Assembly: GCF_000298175.1 (NCBI RefSeq)
Contig: NZ_BAGZ01000008.1
Location: 620,001-684,000, forward strand
Length of the DNA stretch: 64,000 nt
From: Austwickia chelonae NBRC 105200
GTDB lineage: Bacteria > Actinomycetota > Actinomycetes > Actinomycetales > Dermatophilaceae
Reading direction: 5' to 3'
A model generated the notes under the pieces. The model was not told where the DNA came from. It worked only from the letters and a program-made list of their open reading frames with translations, and ran no database searches. Numbering within the stretch: the first letter of the stretch is position 1; each line of letters opens with the position of its first letter. Both the position numbers and the translations under genes were made by a program. Shown piece by piece: positions 25,733 through 37,290 of the stretch.

Positions 25733-27748
25733 GTGATGTCGGACACTCCATCGTCGGACACGCCTCCTTCGCGGACGACCTGGGTGGTCGACGCCGCCCG
25801 CAGAGCACTGCACCTGACCACCGAGGGCGCCCGGAGATGTTCTTCCTGGGTGGCCCGTCAATGGCGATCGAGCCTGCAATTCCGGGTGGTGACGGCCACC
25901 GTGGTGCTCTGTCTCGTGGTCATGGGTCTGTTGCAGACATACCTGTATCAACGGATCGCCGACGGGCTCGTCCAGGACCGCATCGTCAGCACCCGTGAGG
26001 AAGCCGCAGCGGGAACCCGTGAGATCCAGGCGAAACTCGCGACCACCGACAAACTCGACAGCGAGAGCCTGCGTCAGACGGCCTACGACCTGATCCGTCA
26101 GCAGGAATCACAGCGCGGGGAGAGCACCCGAGACCTGATCCTCACCAAGGCCAGGAGCAACTCCTCCCGCGACATGAACCTGCCCACACTCGAGACGGGG
26201 ATCGATCCGAAGATCGTGCCGGACGACATCCGTGAGGCGATCTCCAAGGACCCGTCCCGGCAGCAGGTCAAGATCGTCAGCATCCCGCGCGGCGAGGACC
26301 GGGTCTCCGCGGTGCTCATCGGTGCGATCGTGCGGATCCCCGAGGCGGGGGACTACGAGCTGTACTACGTCTACCCCATGGACCGCCAGGAACAGATCCT
26401 GAACATGGTGGAACGGACCTTCCTGCTCGGTGTGGTGATCTTCGCGGTCCTGGTCGGCCTGATCTCCCACGTGGTCACCAGACTGGTCGTCGATCCGGTC
26501 AGGGAGGCCGCGGTGGTCGCCGGTCGACTGGCCAACGGGCGGTTGAACGAGCGCTTGGACATCAAGGGCGAGGACGACCTGGCCAAATTGGCGGCGGCCT
26601 TCAACGACATGGCAGACACCCTGCAGGCCCAGATCTCCAGACTCGAGGATCTCTCCGCGGTCCAGCAGCGATTCGTCTCGGACGTGTCCCACGAACTGCG
26701 CACCCCCCTGACCACCATCCGGATGGCCGCTGAGGTCATCCACGACGACCGGTCGGCCTTCCCCCCGGTGTCCTCCCGATCGACGGAGATCCTCTACGCC
26801 GAGGTCGAGCGTTTCGGCGACCTGCTGGCAGACCTCCTGGAGATCAGCCGGTTCGATGCCGGGGCGGCCAATCTCGACCGGGACAATGCCGACATCAGGG
26901 ATGTCGTGCACCGGGTACTCGCCGGCACTGCGGAACTGGCCAAACACAAGGGGAGCAGCGTCCTGCTGGTCGGGGCGGACGAACCCCTGCGTGCGGAGAT
27001 GGACCCCCGCCGGGTCGAACGGATCATCCGCAATCTCGTCTCCAACGCCTTGGAGCACGGGGAAGGGCGACCCCTGCGGGTGGAGATCGCCGGCAACGAC
27101 AGCGCGATCGCCGTCGCCGTCCGTGATTTCGGGATCGGCCTACGCCCCGGCGAGGCCGATCTGGTCTTCACCCGGTTCTGGCGGGCCGATCCGTCCCGGA
27201 AACGGACCACGGGGGGCACCGGGCTGGGGTTGGCCATCGCCATGGAGGACGCCCGGCTCCACGACGGTTGGCTGCAGGCCTGGGGCGAGCCGGGAGAAGG
27301 ATCCCGGTTCAGACTGACCCTTCCACGCGTCGCAGGTCGTCCCATCGGTTACTCGCCGTTGCCTCTCACCGATCCCAAGCCGCAGAAATCCCCGGACGGG
27401 CAGCCGATCGGTGAGCCCATCCTCCCCGCCGAGGAGACTTCCTCGGCAGTTGCGGCGCCGGGCGCCACCGTGCTGGGCGCTACCGTGGTGGCCGCTCTCG
27501 GCACAGAGCCGGACGAGATACCCGCCGACCCGTCATCCGAGGAATCCGCCGTGGCGGAGAACGCAGCCGCAGCGGTGGACCCGAGCGCGGGCTCTGAGCC
27601 GACGGATGGTGCCAAGCCGCCCACCGACGAGATCGACGACCTCGACCGGATGCCTCCGCCGGAGGAACTCGCCGAGATCGAAGGTCTCGCGGAACTGGAG
27701 GCCCACGCCCGGACGATGCGCCAGGAGAACCCGGAGGTGAAGGAGTGA
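25733..27748 (+). CDS. mtrB: Sensor histidine kinase MtrB
   Basis: Membrane sensor kinase for MtrA, 671 residues from GTG 25733 (or ATG 25736). Two membrane segments (about 47-72 and 225-250) bracket an extracytoplasmic sensor of about 150 residues. A HAMP domain (about 250-302), the HisKA domain with His320 in SHELRTPLTT, and the HATPase domain with NLVSNALEHGEG, DFGIGL and GGTGLGLAIA follow. The C-terminal 125 residues or so after the kinase core are acidic and Ala/Glu/Pro rich, longer than the usual MtrB tail and probably disordered. The stop overlaps the lpqB start by four bases (GTGA). Confidence 0.95.
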   Translation: MMSDTPSSDTPPSRTTWVVDAARRALHLTTEGARRCSSWVARQWRSSLQFRVVTATVVLCLVVMGLLQTYLYQRIADGLVQDRIVSTREEAAAGTREIQAKLATTDKLDSESLRQTAYDLIRQQESQRGESTRDLILTKARSNSSRDMNLPTLETGIDPKIVPDDIREAISKDPSRQQVKIVSIPRGEDRVSAVLIGAIVRIPEAGDYELYYVYPMDRQEQILNMVERTFLLGVVIFAVLVGLISHVVTRLVVDPVREAAVVAGRLANGRLNERLDIKGEDDLAKLAAAFNDMADTLQAQISRLEDLSAVQQRFVSDVSHELRTPLTTIRMAAEVIHDDRSAFPPVSSRSTEILYAEVERFGDLLADLLEISRFDAGAANLDRDNADIRDVVHRVLAGTAELAKHKGSSVLLVGADEPLRAEMDPRRVERIIRNLVSNALEHGEGRPLRVEIAGNDSAIAVAVRDFGIGLRPGEADLVFTRFWRADPSRKRTTGGTGLGLAIAMEDARLHDGWLQAWGEPGEGSRFRLTLPRVAGRPIGYSPLPLTDPKPQKSPDGQPIGEPILPAEETSSAVAAPGATVLGATVVAALGTEPDEIPADPSSEESAVAENAAAAVDPSAGSEPTDGAKPPTDEIDDLDRMPPPEELAEIEGLAELEAHARTMRQENPEVKE

Positions 27749-29556
27749 CCGCTCGGAGCAGCTCAGGTCGTCGACGGGCCCGCCTGGGTGCCCTGCTGGC
27801 GGTGAGCGCTCTCCTGGGCACTTCGGCCTGTGGCGGTCTTCCGGTGAGCAGCGAGGTCATGCCCGGGGACAATGTCTCGCAGCCGTTGTTGGCGCCGGTC
27901 CGGCAGCATCCTGTGGGCCCGCAGAAGGGGGCCGACCCGCAGAGCATCGTCTCGGGTTTCCTGTTGGACGGTTCGGCGCAGAGCGAGGACTACCGGGCTG
28001 CCCGGGAATATCTGGCGCCGGGCACCGCTGAGCGGTGGGTTCCCCGGGCGCACCCGTCCTATCTGTACTCGGGGAAGCGGGCACTGACGATCCGGCCGGG
28101 GAAAGAAGCGAAAGAACACCTCACAGTCACGGTGAATGCCCAGGTCACAGCGGTTCTCGGTGTTGACGGCCGTTATACCGAGTATGTGACCCCGGAGGAG
28201 CGGTCTGTCGAGTTCCATCTGGCCCGGGTCAACGGACAGTGGCGGATCTCGCAGCTCCCGGAGGACTTCGGGGTGTGGCTGGACACTTTCTACTTCGACC
28301 GCTCCCACCAGCCGTTCACCGTGGGATATTCCTCCCCGATCGGGCGGACGATCATTCCCGACCGTCGTTTCTTCCCCGTGTCGGGGGCATTGCTCACGGC
28401 GCTTGCCCGGGCGCAGCTCGATCCGATCCCGCCGTATCTGCAGGGCGCGGTCACCACCGGTTTCCCGACTTTGACCAAGTTGTCGGCCGATGCGGTGACC
28501 GTACAGGACGGGTTGGCCAGGTTGGATTTGAATTCGGCAGCTCTGGACAGTCGGGCCGAGGAAAGACGGGCTGCCCTGGCTCAGGCGATCACCACGATGA
28601 CCCAGGTCTCTGCGGTCGCGGGGGTTTCCCTCCAGGTGGACGACCGTCCGTTGGAGGTGATCGGGGTCTCCGCACCGCCCAACGAGCTGAGCCAGTTGGG
28701 TTATCAGACGGCGCCGGGACCGAACCCCGGCTGGGTGGTGGTCCGTCAGGGCGCGAGGCTGATGCCGATGCATTCCGGTGATCTGCGCTCGGGGAAGTCG
28801 AATGCCCAGGGTCCCTATCTGCCTTCGATCGATCCGGCGTACAGCAAACTGGCGGTGTCCTCGGACATGCACGACATCGCCGCGGTCTCGGCCGACGGGC
28901 GGGCGCTGTTGAGGTGGCGGCAGAACGGTGATCCGAGCAGCCCGGGGCAGTCGGCTACCCAGCCGCCTTTCGCTGTCGGGATGACCCGTCCGACCTATGA
29001 CAGTCATCACGGTCTGTGGGTGGGCGGTGCCTTTCCGTCCGGGGGCGCCGGCATCTGGGTGATCGACACCCGTGGTGAGGTGGAGAAGACGCCGGCCAGG
29101 CAGATCGAGGCACCTTGGCTGGGCGGTGCGACGGTGTTGAACATGTCGGTCTCGACCGATTCGCAACGGTTGGCGATGCTGCTGAGGGAGCGGGACGGTC
29201 GACTGCGGATCGCGGTGAGCGGGGTGGTCAGAGGACAGGACGAGCGCCCCCAGAGCCTGACCGCGCCGGTCTTCCTGGGTGGGCGGGTCGTGGACGCGGT
29301 CGATCTGACCTGGTCGTCGCCCTACCAGTTGGCTGTCCTCGGGCGGGCGGCCCAGGGCCAGGAGTTGCGGGCGCTCTCGGTGGGTCTGGAAGGACGCACC
29401 GAGGTCTTGGAACTTCCGCCGGTGCCGGGGGCGAAGGGGATCGTTGCTCTGGGCGCCGGGCAGCTGGGCGTCGTGGGGGGCGACGGTCGGCTGCGCCTGT
29501 CGATCGCCGGGCGCTGGCAGGAGGCTGTTGCGGCCACCGATGTCATGGCGCCTTGA
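27745..29556 (+). CDS. lpqB: Lipoprotein LpqB
   Basis: Extracytoplasmic lipoprotein that modulates MtrAB signalling in mycobacteria. The 603-residue protein has a lipobox LLGTSAC with acylated Cys29, a GerMN-type domain at about 190-310, and a C-terminal beta-propeller-like LpqB domain (about 330-600). GTG 27745 overlaps the mtrB stop as GTGA and has a GGAGGTGAAGGAG ribosome site inside mtrB. The order mtrA-mtrB-lpqB is the standard operon. Confidence 0.94.
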   Translation: MTARSSSGRRRARLGALLAVSALLGTSACGGLPVSSEVMPGDNVSQPLLAPVRQHPVGPQKGADPQSIVSGFLLDGSAQSEDYRAAREYLAPGTAERWVPRAHPSYLYSGKRALTIRPGKEAKEHLTVTVNAQVTAVLGVDGRYTEYVTPEERSVEFHLARVNGQWRISQLPEDFGVWLDTFYFDRSHQPFTVGYSSPIGRTIIPDRRFFPVSGALLTALARAQLDPIPPYLQGAVTTGFPTLTKLSADAVTVQDGLARLDLNSAALDSRAEERRAALAQAITTMTQVSAVAGVSLQVDDRPLEVIGVSAPPNELSQLGYQTAPGPNPGWVVVRQGARLMPMHSGDLRSGKSNAQGPYLPSIDPAYSKLAVSSDMHDIAAVSADGRALLRWRQNGDPSSPGQSATQPPFAVGMTRPTYDSHHGLWVGGAFPSGGAGIWVIDTRGEVEKTPARQIEAPWLGGATVLNMSVSTDSQRLAMLLRERDGRLRIAVSGVVRGQDERPQSLTAPVFLGGRVVDAVDLTWSSPYQLAVLGRAAQGQELRALSVGLEGRTEVLELPPVPGAKGIVALGAGQLGVVGGDGRLRLSIAGRWQEAVAATDVMAP

Positions 29557-29663
29557 GGGTTCGGCCCGACGTCGTCCCCAAGGGGAATTCGTGCAGGTTT
29601 TGTGGTCCACAGGGGTCGGGGTCGTCGGCTCTCCGGCGTCCTGGGTGGGGGAGCCTGTCTGCC

Positions 29664-30368
29664 ATGGACGTGCGTGAAGCGGTGCGAATGGCATGGGATC
29701 TGGCTCTTCCGCAGAGCTGCGCCGGATGCGGGCGTGGTGACACCGGATGGTGCGCCCTGTGCCGAGCGGAGGTGCGCCGTTCGGGCTCGGACGGTGCCTG
29801 GCTGACCGTCGAACGGCCGTCCGTCGCCGGTTATCCGCAGAGCTGGGCCGCCGCGGAGTACACCGGGCCGCTGCGTCGGGCGCTGTCGGTCTACAAGGAC
29901 GGCGGTCGTCGTGATCTGGTCCAGCCCCTGTCGGAGTTGCTGGTGTCTCCGCTCTCCCGGGCGATCGGGCGTAGCCCTGCACCGGGAGGGATCGTGGTGG
30001 TGCCGGTTCCTTCCGGAGCTCGTGCTCGACGGTTGCGAGGGGACGAGCCCCTGGTGGCGTTGACCCGTGAGGCGGTGCGTCGGCTCCCCCCGGCGATGCG
30101 CTCCCGGCTCGGACCGGAGGGCGAGGGGTGCCAGGCGCGAGGGTTGCGGGTGGTTCGCGCGGTCTCCGACCAGGCAGGGCTCTCGGCGCGGGCCAGGGCG
30201 GGCAATGTGGCCGGCGCTTTCGCCGGTGCCGAGGTGCTCGCCGGGGCCACGGTGGTCGTGGTGGACGACATCGTGACGACCGGTGCGACCCTGGCCGAGG
30301 CGGCTCGGGCTGCCTGGGCGGCAGGAGCTGTCGCGGTGTCTGCGGCCTGTGTGGCGACCACTCCGTGA
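29664..30368 (+). CDS. comF: ComF family phosphoribosyltransferase-like protein
   Basis: A 234-residue protein of the ComF/GntX family. A short N-terminal zinc-finger-like CAGCGRGDTGWCALC precedes a type I phosphoribosyltransferase domain with the PRPP-loop VVVVDDIVTTGATLAEA. In Bacillus and Haemophilus ComF helps DNA uptake; in actinobacteria its role is unknown, and no other competence genes are here. The start ATG 29664 follows a GGTGGGGGAG. It lies between lpqB and hpf, the same order as in M. tuberculosis. Confidence 0.88.
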   Translation: MDVREAVRMAWDLALPQSCAGCGRGDTGWCALCRAEVRRSGSDGAWLTVERPSVAGYPQSWAAAEYTGPLRRALSVYKDGGRRDLVQPLSELLVSPLSRAIGRSPAPGGIVVVPVPSGARARRLRGDEPLVALTREAVRRLPPAMRSRLGPEGEGCQARGLRVVRAVSDQAGLSARARAGNVAGAFAGAEVLAGATVVVVDDIVTTGATLAEAARAAWAAGAVAVSAACVATTP

Positions 30369-30437
30369 CGGCTGGGAGTTACCTGAATATCCCCCATCAG
30401 TATGGTGAAGGTCCTGGTCGTCGAGGGCCTGGTGTCC

Positions 30438-30443
30438 TAGAAT
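30438..30443 (+). promoter_or_regulatory. Candidate -10 box of hpf
   Basis: TAGAAT 144 bases upstream of the hpf ATG, giving a leader of about 140 nt. The -35 region is unclear. Confidence 0.4.
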
Positions 30444-30587
30444 CTCGGTATGGAAGGACGTCCCGCCACCGGCTGTCGCCGGAGGTCCGGGGCGTTCATC
30501 GTTTTCCGGGGTGTCGAGAGGGGGAATGCCTGCCCCCGTTCTTCTCTGTTGTCGTCGTAGCAACTCACGCCTCACCAGGAGGTCACC

Positions 30588-31223
30588 ATGGAGATCACTG
30601 TCACCGGCCGCCACGTCCAGATCTCGGATCGTTTCCGCCAGATCCTCAGCGAGAAACTGACCAAAGTCGAACAGTATGCGCCGCGTACCCAACGGATCGA
30701 CGTCGTGGTCAGTCACGAGACCAGCAAGGCCGCCCCGAAGGGCAGCGAGCGTGTCGAGATCACCTGTATCGCCAAGGGCCCGGTGATTCGGGCCGAGGCC
30801 TATGCCGACGACAAGTATTCAGCGATGGACCTGGCGTTGCAGAAGCTCACCGAGCGGCTGCGCAGGGCGGGCGACAAGCGTAAGGTGCGGCGCAGGGGCG
30901 GCCCGGACCTGGACGGCGCGACCGCCGACCTCGACGTCGTGACCCTCGATGCGGGAGGAGCGGTGCTCCCCACGGAGGAGGTCGACGAGCGCAGCCCGTT
31001 GGAGGAGAAACTGGGCGCCCAGGGGGACCTTCCCGTGCAGGTGCGGGAGAAGGTCCACCAAGCGGTGCCGATGGCGCTGGACCAGGCGTTGTACGAGATG
31101 GAGCTGGTCGGGCACGACTTCTACCTGTTCATCGACCGCGATTCCCAACGGCCTTGTGTCGTCTACCGGCGTCGCGGGTGGGATTACGGGGTGATCTCGT
31201 TGGACGCTTCGGCCGAAGTGTGA
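30588..31223 (+). CDS. hpf: Ribosome hibernation promoting factor, long form
   Basis: Binds the 30S subunit and drives dimerisation of 70S ribosomes into 100S particles in slow growth. The 211-residue protein has the N-terminal S30AE/YfiA domain (about 1-100, starting MEITVTGRHVQISDRF), a charged linker, and the C-terminal dimerisation domain (about 150-211) with MELVGHDFYLFID and YRRRGWDYGVISL. The length is typical of the long form. ATG 30588 has a perfect AGGAGG. A terminator hairpin follows at 31249. Confidence 0.95.
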   Translation: MEITVTGRHVQISDRFRQILSEKLTKVEQYAPRTQRIDVVVSHETSKAAPKGSERVEITCIAKGPVIRAEAYADDKYSAMDLALQKLTERLRRAGDKRKVRRRGGPDLDGATADLDVVTLDAGGAVLPTEEVDERSPLEEKLGAQGDLPVQVREKVHQAVPMALDQALYEMELVGHDFYLFIDRDSQRPCVVYRRRGWDYGVISLDASAEV

Positions 31224-31248
31224 CCCTGATCCGCTGATCGGTCTTGTC

Positions 31249-31284
31249 GCGGGGTGCGTCGGAAGGATTTCCGGCGCACCCCGC
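31249..31284 (+). terminator. Terminator after hpf
   Basis: 16-bp stem with one G-T pair (31249-31264 and 31269-31284) around the tetraloop GGAT, 25 bases after the hpf stop. Confidence 0.85.
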
Positions 31285-31383
31285 TTCGCTGTGCCGCGTC
31301 GTCTCCTCGAGGGAGGCTTCTCGCCGGTGTCCGGGTGGCTGGCCTGACCCGAGCGTCCTGGACGGTCATGCCATGATGGCCGG

Positions 31384-32112
31384 GTGAGCTTTGTCGCGGA
31401 TGACTCCTCGCTGTCTTCTCCCGGTCTGACCCGGGTCGTCATCGTGGACGACCATGTGCTCTACCGGCGCGGCCTCGATCTGGTGCTCTCCCAGGAGGAG
31501 GACATCGAGGTGGTGGCGGAGGCCGATGGTGGTCGGGCTGCGATCGTGGCGGTCAACGAACACCGTCCGGATGTCGTCGTCATGGATGTGCGGATGCCTC
31601 GGATGAACGGGATCGAGGCCTGCGAGCAGATCAAACGGGATCACCCGGAGATCCAGATCATCATGTTGACCACCAGCGACGACGAACAGGACCTGTTCGA
31701 TGCGGTGCGTGCGGGGGCCAACGGCTATCTGTTGAAGGACGTTCCTCCTGAGGAGGTCGTCGCCGGGATCCGGACGTTGCGGTGGGGTGGCTCCCTGGTC
31801 TCCCCGACGATGGCGGCGAGTCTGATGCGCCAGTTCGCGAGTCTGGCCCGGCAGGACGAGACCTCAGGCGGCGGAGGTGCTCGACTCACCGACCGGGAAC
31901 GTGAGGTCCTGGTGCACGTCGCCCGGGGCATGGGCAACCGGGAGATCGCCAGGACGCTGTTCATCTCGGAGAACACTGTGAAGAACCACGTCCGTTCGAT
32001 CCTGGAGAAATTGCAGTTGCACAGCAGGGTGGAAGCGGCGATGTACGCGGTGCGGGAGCACCTGGTGGACGATCACGGACGTGAGCCACGTCCTCGACAT
32101 TCCCCCGGGTGA
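31384..32112 (+). CDS. NarL/LuxR-family response regulator (orphan)
   Basis: A 242-residue response regulator: receiver domain with acidic pair Asp22-Asp23, phospho-acceptor Asp68 in VVMDVRMPRMNG and Lys in LLKDVPPEE, then a LuxR-type helix-turn-helix (about 160-225) with LTDREREVLVHVARGMGNREIA. No histidine kinase gene is adjacent; the closest kinase in the window is the PdtaS-like one at 49.7 kb, which normally pairs with an ANTAR regulator. The start is GTG 31384; no ribosome site is evident and a CATGAT box lies 6 nt upstream, so it may be leaderless. The C terminus overlaps a possible early start of the next gene. Confidence 0.88.
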   Translation: MSFVADDSSLSSPGLTRVVIVDDHVLYRRGLDLVLSQEEDIEVVAEADGGRAAIVAVNEHRPDVVVMDVRMPRMNGIEACEQIKRDHPEIQIIMLTTSDDEQDLFDAVRAGANGYLLKDVPPEEVVAGIRTLRWGGSLVSPTMAASLMRQFASLARQDETSGGGGARLTDREREVLVHVARGMGNREIARTLFISENTVKNHVRSILEKLQLHSRVEAAMYAVREHLVDDHGREPRPRHSPG

Positions 32113-32122
32113 CGGCGGAGCG

Positions 32123-33367
32123 ATGACCGCGGCTGAGGGGCTCCGCGAGCTGAGCCTGGTCGAGGCACGACGGATGGCGCTGGACGCTCAGGGTTTCGGC
32201 GCGCGGCATCGTCCTCGTGGCGCGGTCCGGCGTCAGCATGTCCGAGCGGTCGCAGAACGGGTGCAGATCGTTCAGTTGGACAGTGTGACCGCATTGACCC
32301 GCAGTCATTACCTGCCGTTCTATTCCAGATTGGGGCCGTACGATCCGGCGTGGGTGGACGAATTGCGGGATGGCGATCCGCTGGGGCGTCGTCACCTGGT
32401 GGAGTACTGGGCGCACGAGGCGTCGTTGATCTCCCCGGAACTCTGGCCTCTGTTCGGGTTCCGGATGCGCAGGGCGTGGACGGAGTCGTGGTCGGGTATG
32501 CGCCGCGTCGCCCGAGAGCATCCGGAACTGGTGGAGCTGGTGTACCGCGAGGTGGCGCGTCATCCGGGGATGACCTCTCGTGAGGTGGAAGCCGCAGTGG
32601 CGCACGAGGAGGTGAAATCGGCGGAGAAGGACTGGGGGTGGAACTGGTCCTTGGTGAAATCGGCTCTGGAACACCTGTTCTGGGCGGGCAGGGTGACCAG
32701 CTCCGGCCGGAATCGTCAGTTCGAACGCCAATACTCCGTCGTGGAAGCGGTGCTGCCCGAGGCGGTGCGGCGGCAGGGTCCGATGGGGGACGACCCGCTT
32801 CCTGAGGACGAGGCGGTACGCGCGCTGGTGGAGCTGGCGGCCCGGGCGCACGGTGTGGGCACCGAATCGTGTCTGCGGGACTACGCCCGGTTGTCCTGCG
32901 CCCAGGCCCGTCCGGCGATTCGTCGATTGTGTGACGAGGGGGTCCTGCTCCCGGCGCGGGTCGAGGGGTGGCGTAAACCGGCCTTCGTGCACCGGGAGGC
33001 TCGGCTACCGGGGCGCCCGGTCCGGGCACGTGCTCTGCTCAGTCCGTTCGATTCGTTGATCTGGCAACGTGACCGGGTCCGCGCCCTGTTCGGCTTCGAT
33101 TACCGCCTGGAGTTCTACATCCCTGCACCGCAGAGGGTCTACGGCTACTACGTGATGCCTTTCCTGTGGGGGGACGATCTCGTGGCCAGAGTGGACCTGC
33201 GGGCCGACCGCCGCGCCGGGATACTGCGCGTGAGTTCGGTCTACTGGGAACCGGGAAGATACCAGGAAGGGGGAGCCGCGATGGGAGCTCTGGCGGCCGA
33301 GCTCTCCTCGTTGGCGCTTTTCCTGGGGCTCGACCGGGTACAGACGGGGCGGACGGTCGTGCGCTGA
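32123..33367 (+). CDS. YcaQ/AlkZ-family winged-helix protein (HTH_42)
   Basis: A 414-residue member of the YcaQ family, which in E. coli and Streptomyces contains DNA glycosylases that unhook interstrand crosslinks. The N-terminal segment has the family pattern around VQLDSVTALTRSHYLPFYSRLG and HLVEYWAHEASLI, followed by tandem winged helices and a C-terminal part ending in a YVMPFLWGDDLVARVDLRAD strand pair. The QxD-type motif (QLD) in place of QxQ matches many actinobacterial members. The start is uncertain: ATG 32123 is used, while GTG 32081 would overlap the response regulator by 32 bases. Crosslink repair is the likely role, not proven here. Confidence 0.78.
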   Translation: MTAAEGLRELSLVEARRMALDAQGFGARHRPRGAVRRQHVRAVAERVQIVQLDSVTALTRSHYLPFYSRLGPYDPAWVDELRDGDPLGRRHLVEYWAHEASLISPELWPLFGFRMRRAWTESWSGMRRVAREHPELVELVYREVARHPGMTSREVEAAVAHEEVKSAEKDWGWNWSLVKSALEHLFWAGRVTSSGRNRQFERQYSVVEAVLPEAVRRQGPMGDDPLPEDEAVRALVELAARAHGVGTESCLRDYARLSCAQARPAIRRLCDEGVLLPARVEGWRKPAFVHREARLPGRPVRARALLSPFDSLIWQRDRVRALFGFDYRLEFYIPAPQRVYGYYVMPFLWGDDLVARVDLRADRRAGILRVSSVYWEPGRYQEGGAAMGALAAELSSLALFLGLDRVQTGRTVVR

Positions 33368-33442
33368 GAAGAGGTGGCGGTCTCGCCGTCGGCCCCGGAT
33401 GCCCCGGATGTCCCGCCCAGGTCGATATGCCATGCTGCGCTC

Positions 33443-33745
33443 ATGTCGCAGATCAGGGTCGAACACCGTGAACAGGATTCCTGCTGGGAAGCGCTCGAGG
33501 GCGATCAGGTGGTCGGTCGGGCCGACTATGTGCTGGCCGGGCATGTGGTGACCTTCACCCACACCGAGGTGCCGGATCGTTTCGGCGGTCGGGGGATCGC
33601 CGGGATGCTCGCCCAGGCTTCGCTGGCGGACGTGCGCGCACGCGGTCTGTTGGTGGATCCGCAGTGTTCTTTCTACGCCGGATGGATCGATCGTCATCCC
33701 GCCGAGGCGGACCTGTTGGTGACCGGTCGGGGGCCCGACGCCTGA
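33443..33745 (+). CDS. Small GNAT-like N-acetyltransferase (PF14542 type)
   Basis: A 100-residue minimal acetyltransferase of the YidJ/Gtn-like family. The acetyl-CoA loop is RFGGRGIAGML, preceded by the HTEVPD strand and followed by a short C-terminal helix-strand with CSFYAGWIDRHPAE. The substrate is unknown. ATG 33443 is chosen; CATGCT lies 6 nt upstream and there is no ribosome site. It sits alone between the YcaQ-type gene and secA. Confidence 0.85.
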   Translation: MSQIRVEHREQDSCWEALEGDQVVGRADYVLAGHVVTFTHTEVPDRFGGRGIAGMLAQASLADVRARGLLVDPQCSFYAGWIDRHPAEADLLVTGRGPDA

Positions 33746-33810
33746 CGAACCGGACGGGTGCCTCGGTGGACTCACCACCGGACCTGTGGATGGGCTTCTG
33801 CCGCGTCGTC

Positions 33811-33816
33811 TAGGCT
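33811..33816 (+). promoter_or_regulatory. Candidate -10 box of secA
   Basis: TAGGCT 145 bases before the secA start; tentative. Confidence 0.3.
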
Positions 33817-33960
33817 GGAGCCCGCCGTATGTCGTGCGACCGTGCTTTTCCCGGGTCGCATAACGGTGTCACTGTCCGACACGTCCTTGTCGCTGCGCAG
33901 CCGCCTGGCAGGTGGCCGCCTCTGTGAGAACGTGACCTGTATCCCTTGGGAGAGTATGTC

Positions 33961-36705
<2,745 letters not shown>

Positions 36706-36747
36706 GTCCCCGACCCGGTCCGATGAGGCCGGGCTCTGTACCGGGTG

Positions 36748-37290
36748 CTACCCCATCTCGAGGGCGGTGATGATCCACCTGCCGTCGAGCCCTTCCATCC
36801 GAAGGGCCAGGGGTCGCACCCGGTATTTGTCTGCCAGGACGACGGTGGCTTCCACGATGCCGTCACGGACGTCGCACACCCGGACTCGTCTGACCACTAC
36901 GGCGCGACGCGCGGGGGACCGTCCGACCTGGTGCGCCTGACGACGCAGCAGGGATTCGAAGACTTTCGGTGAGCAGTGACGCATCACCTGGGCCGCAGGG
37001 CGTGCACCCGCGGAGATCTCGGTGAGCGCGACGGCCATCCGAGCGACGAACTGTGGCGCGTCCGGGAGATCGGCGGTGGAGGTGGGGCGGCGCTCGAAGA
37101 GTCGGTCGGTGGTGGCCGAAGGACGGTTTCTGGGGCGGCGGACAGGCTCTTCCAGGGGGAGCTCGTCCTGAACGGTACCGACCGCAGCGCGGGTGACGGA
37201 CAAGGGAACCCAGGTGGCGTCGGTGATCGGCGGCGGTGCGATGTCCGAAAGCGGGCGGATGTGGAGGGACGCGGGCGCAGCGGTGGTCAT
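36748..37290 (-). CDS. Rv3235 family protein
   Basis: A 180-residue actinobacterial conserved protein. The N-terminal about 90 residues are Pro/Arg rich; the C-terminal about 90 carry the family core: ARPAAQVMRHCSP, then VVRRVRVCDVRDGIVEATVVL and a closing RPLALRMEGLDGRWIITALEMG. The fold resembles NTF2-like or SdpA-type alpha+beta modules, but the function is unknown. It is convergent with secA and coupled to the LysM gene: its ATG overlaps that gene's stop (ATGA, 37287-37290). Confidence 0.85.
   Translation of the reverse strand: MTTAAPASLHIRPLSDIAPPPITDATWVPLSVTRAAVGTVQDELPLEEPVRRPRNRPSATTDRLFERRPTSTADLPDAPQFVARMAVALTEISAGARPAAQVMRHCSPKVFESLLRRQAHQVGRSPARRAVVVRRVRVCDVRDGIVEATVVLADKYRVRPLALRMEGLDGRWIITALEMG

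Noticed and set aside
27763-29982. Reverse frame of 739 codons over lpqB and comF
   Set aside because: Same reason: a shadow of real genes; lpqB and comF are supported by motifs and starts.
29664-30368. A competence (DNA uptake) locus
   Set aside because: comF alone with no comEA/EC genes; its order matches the conserved lpqB-comF-hpf arrangement.
36713-36746. Terminator between secA and the Rv3235-like gene
   Set aside because: 7-bp arms with a 20-nt loop; not convincing.
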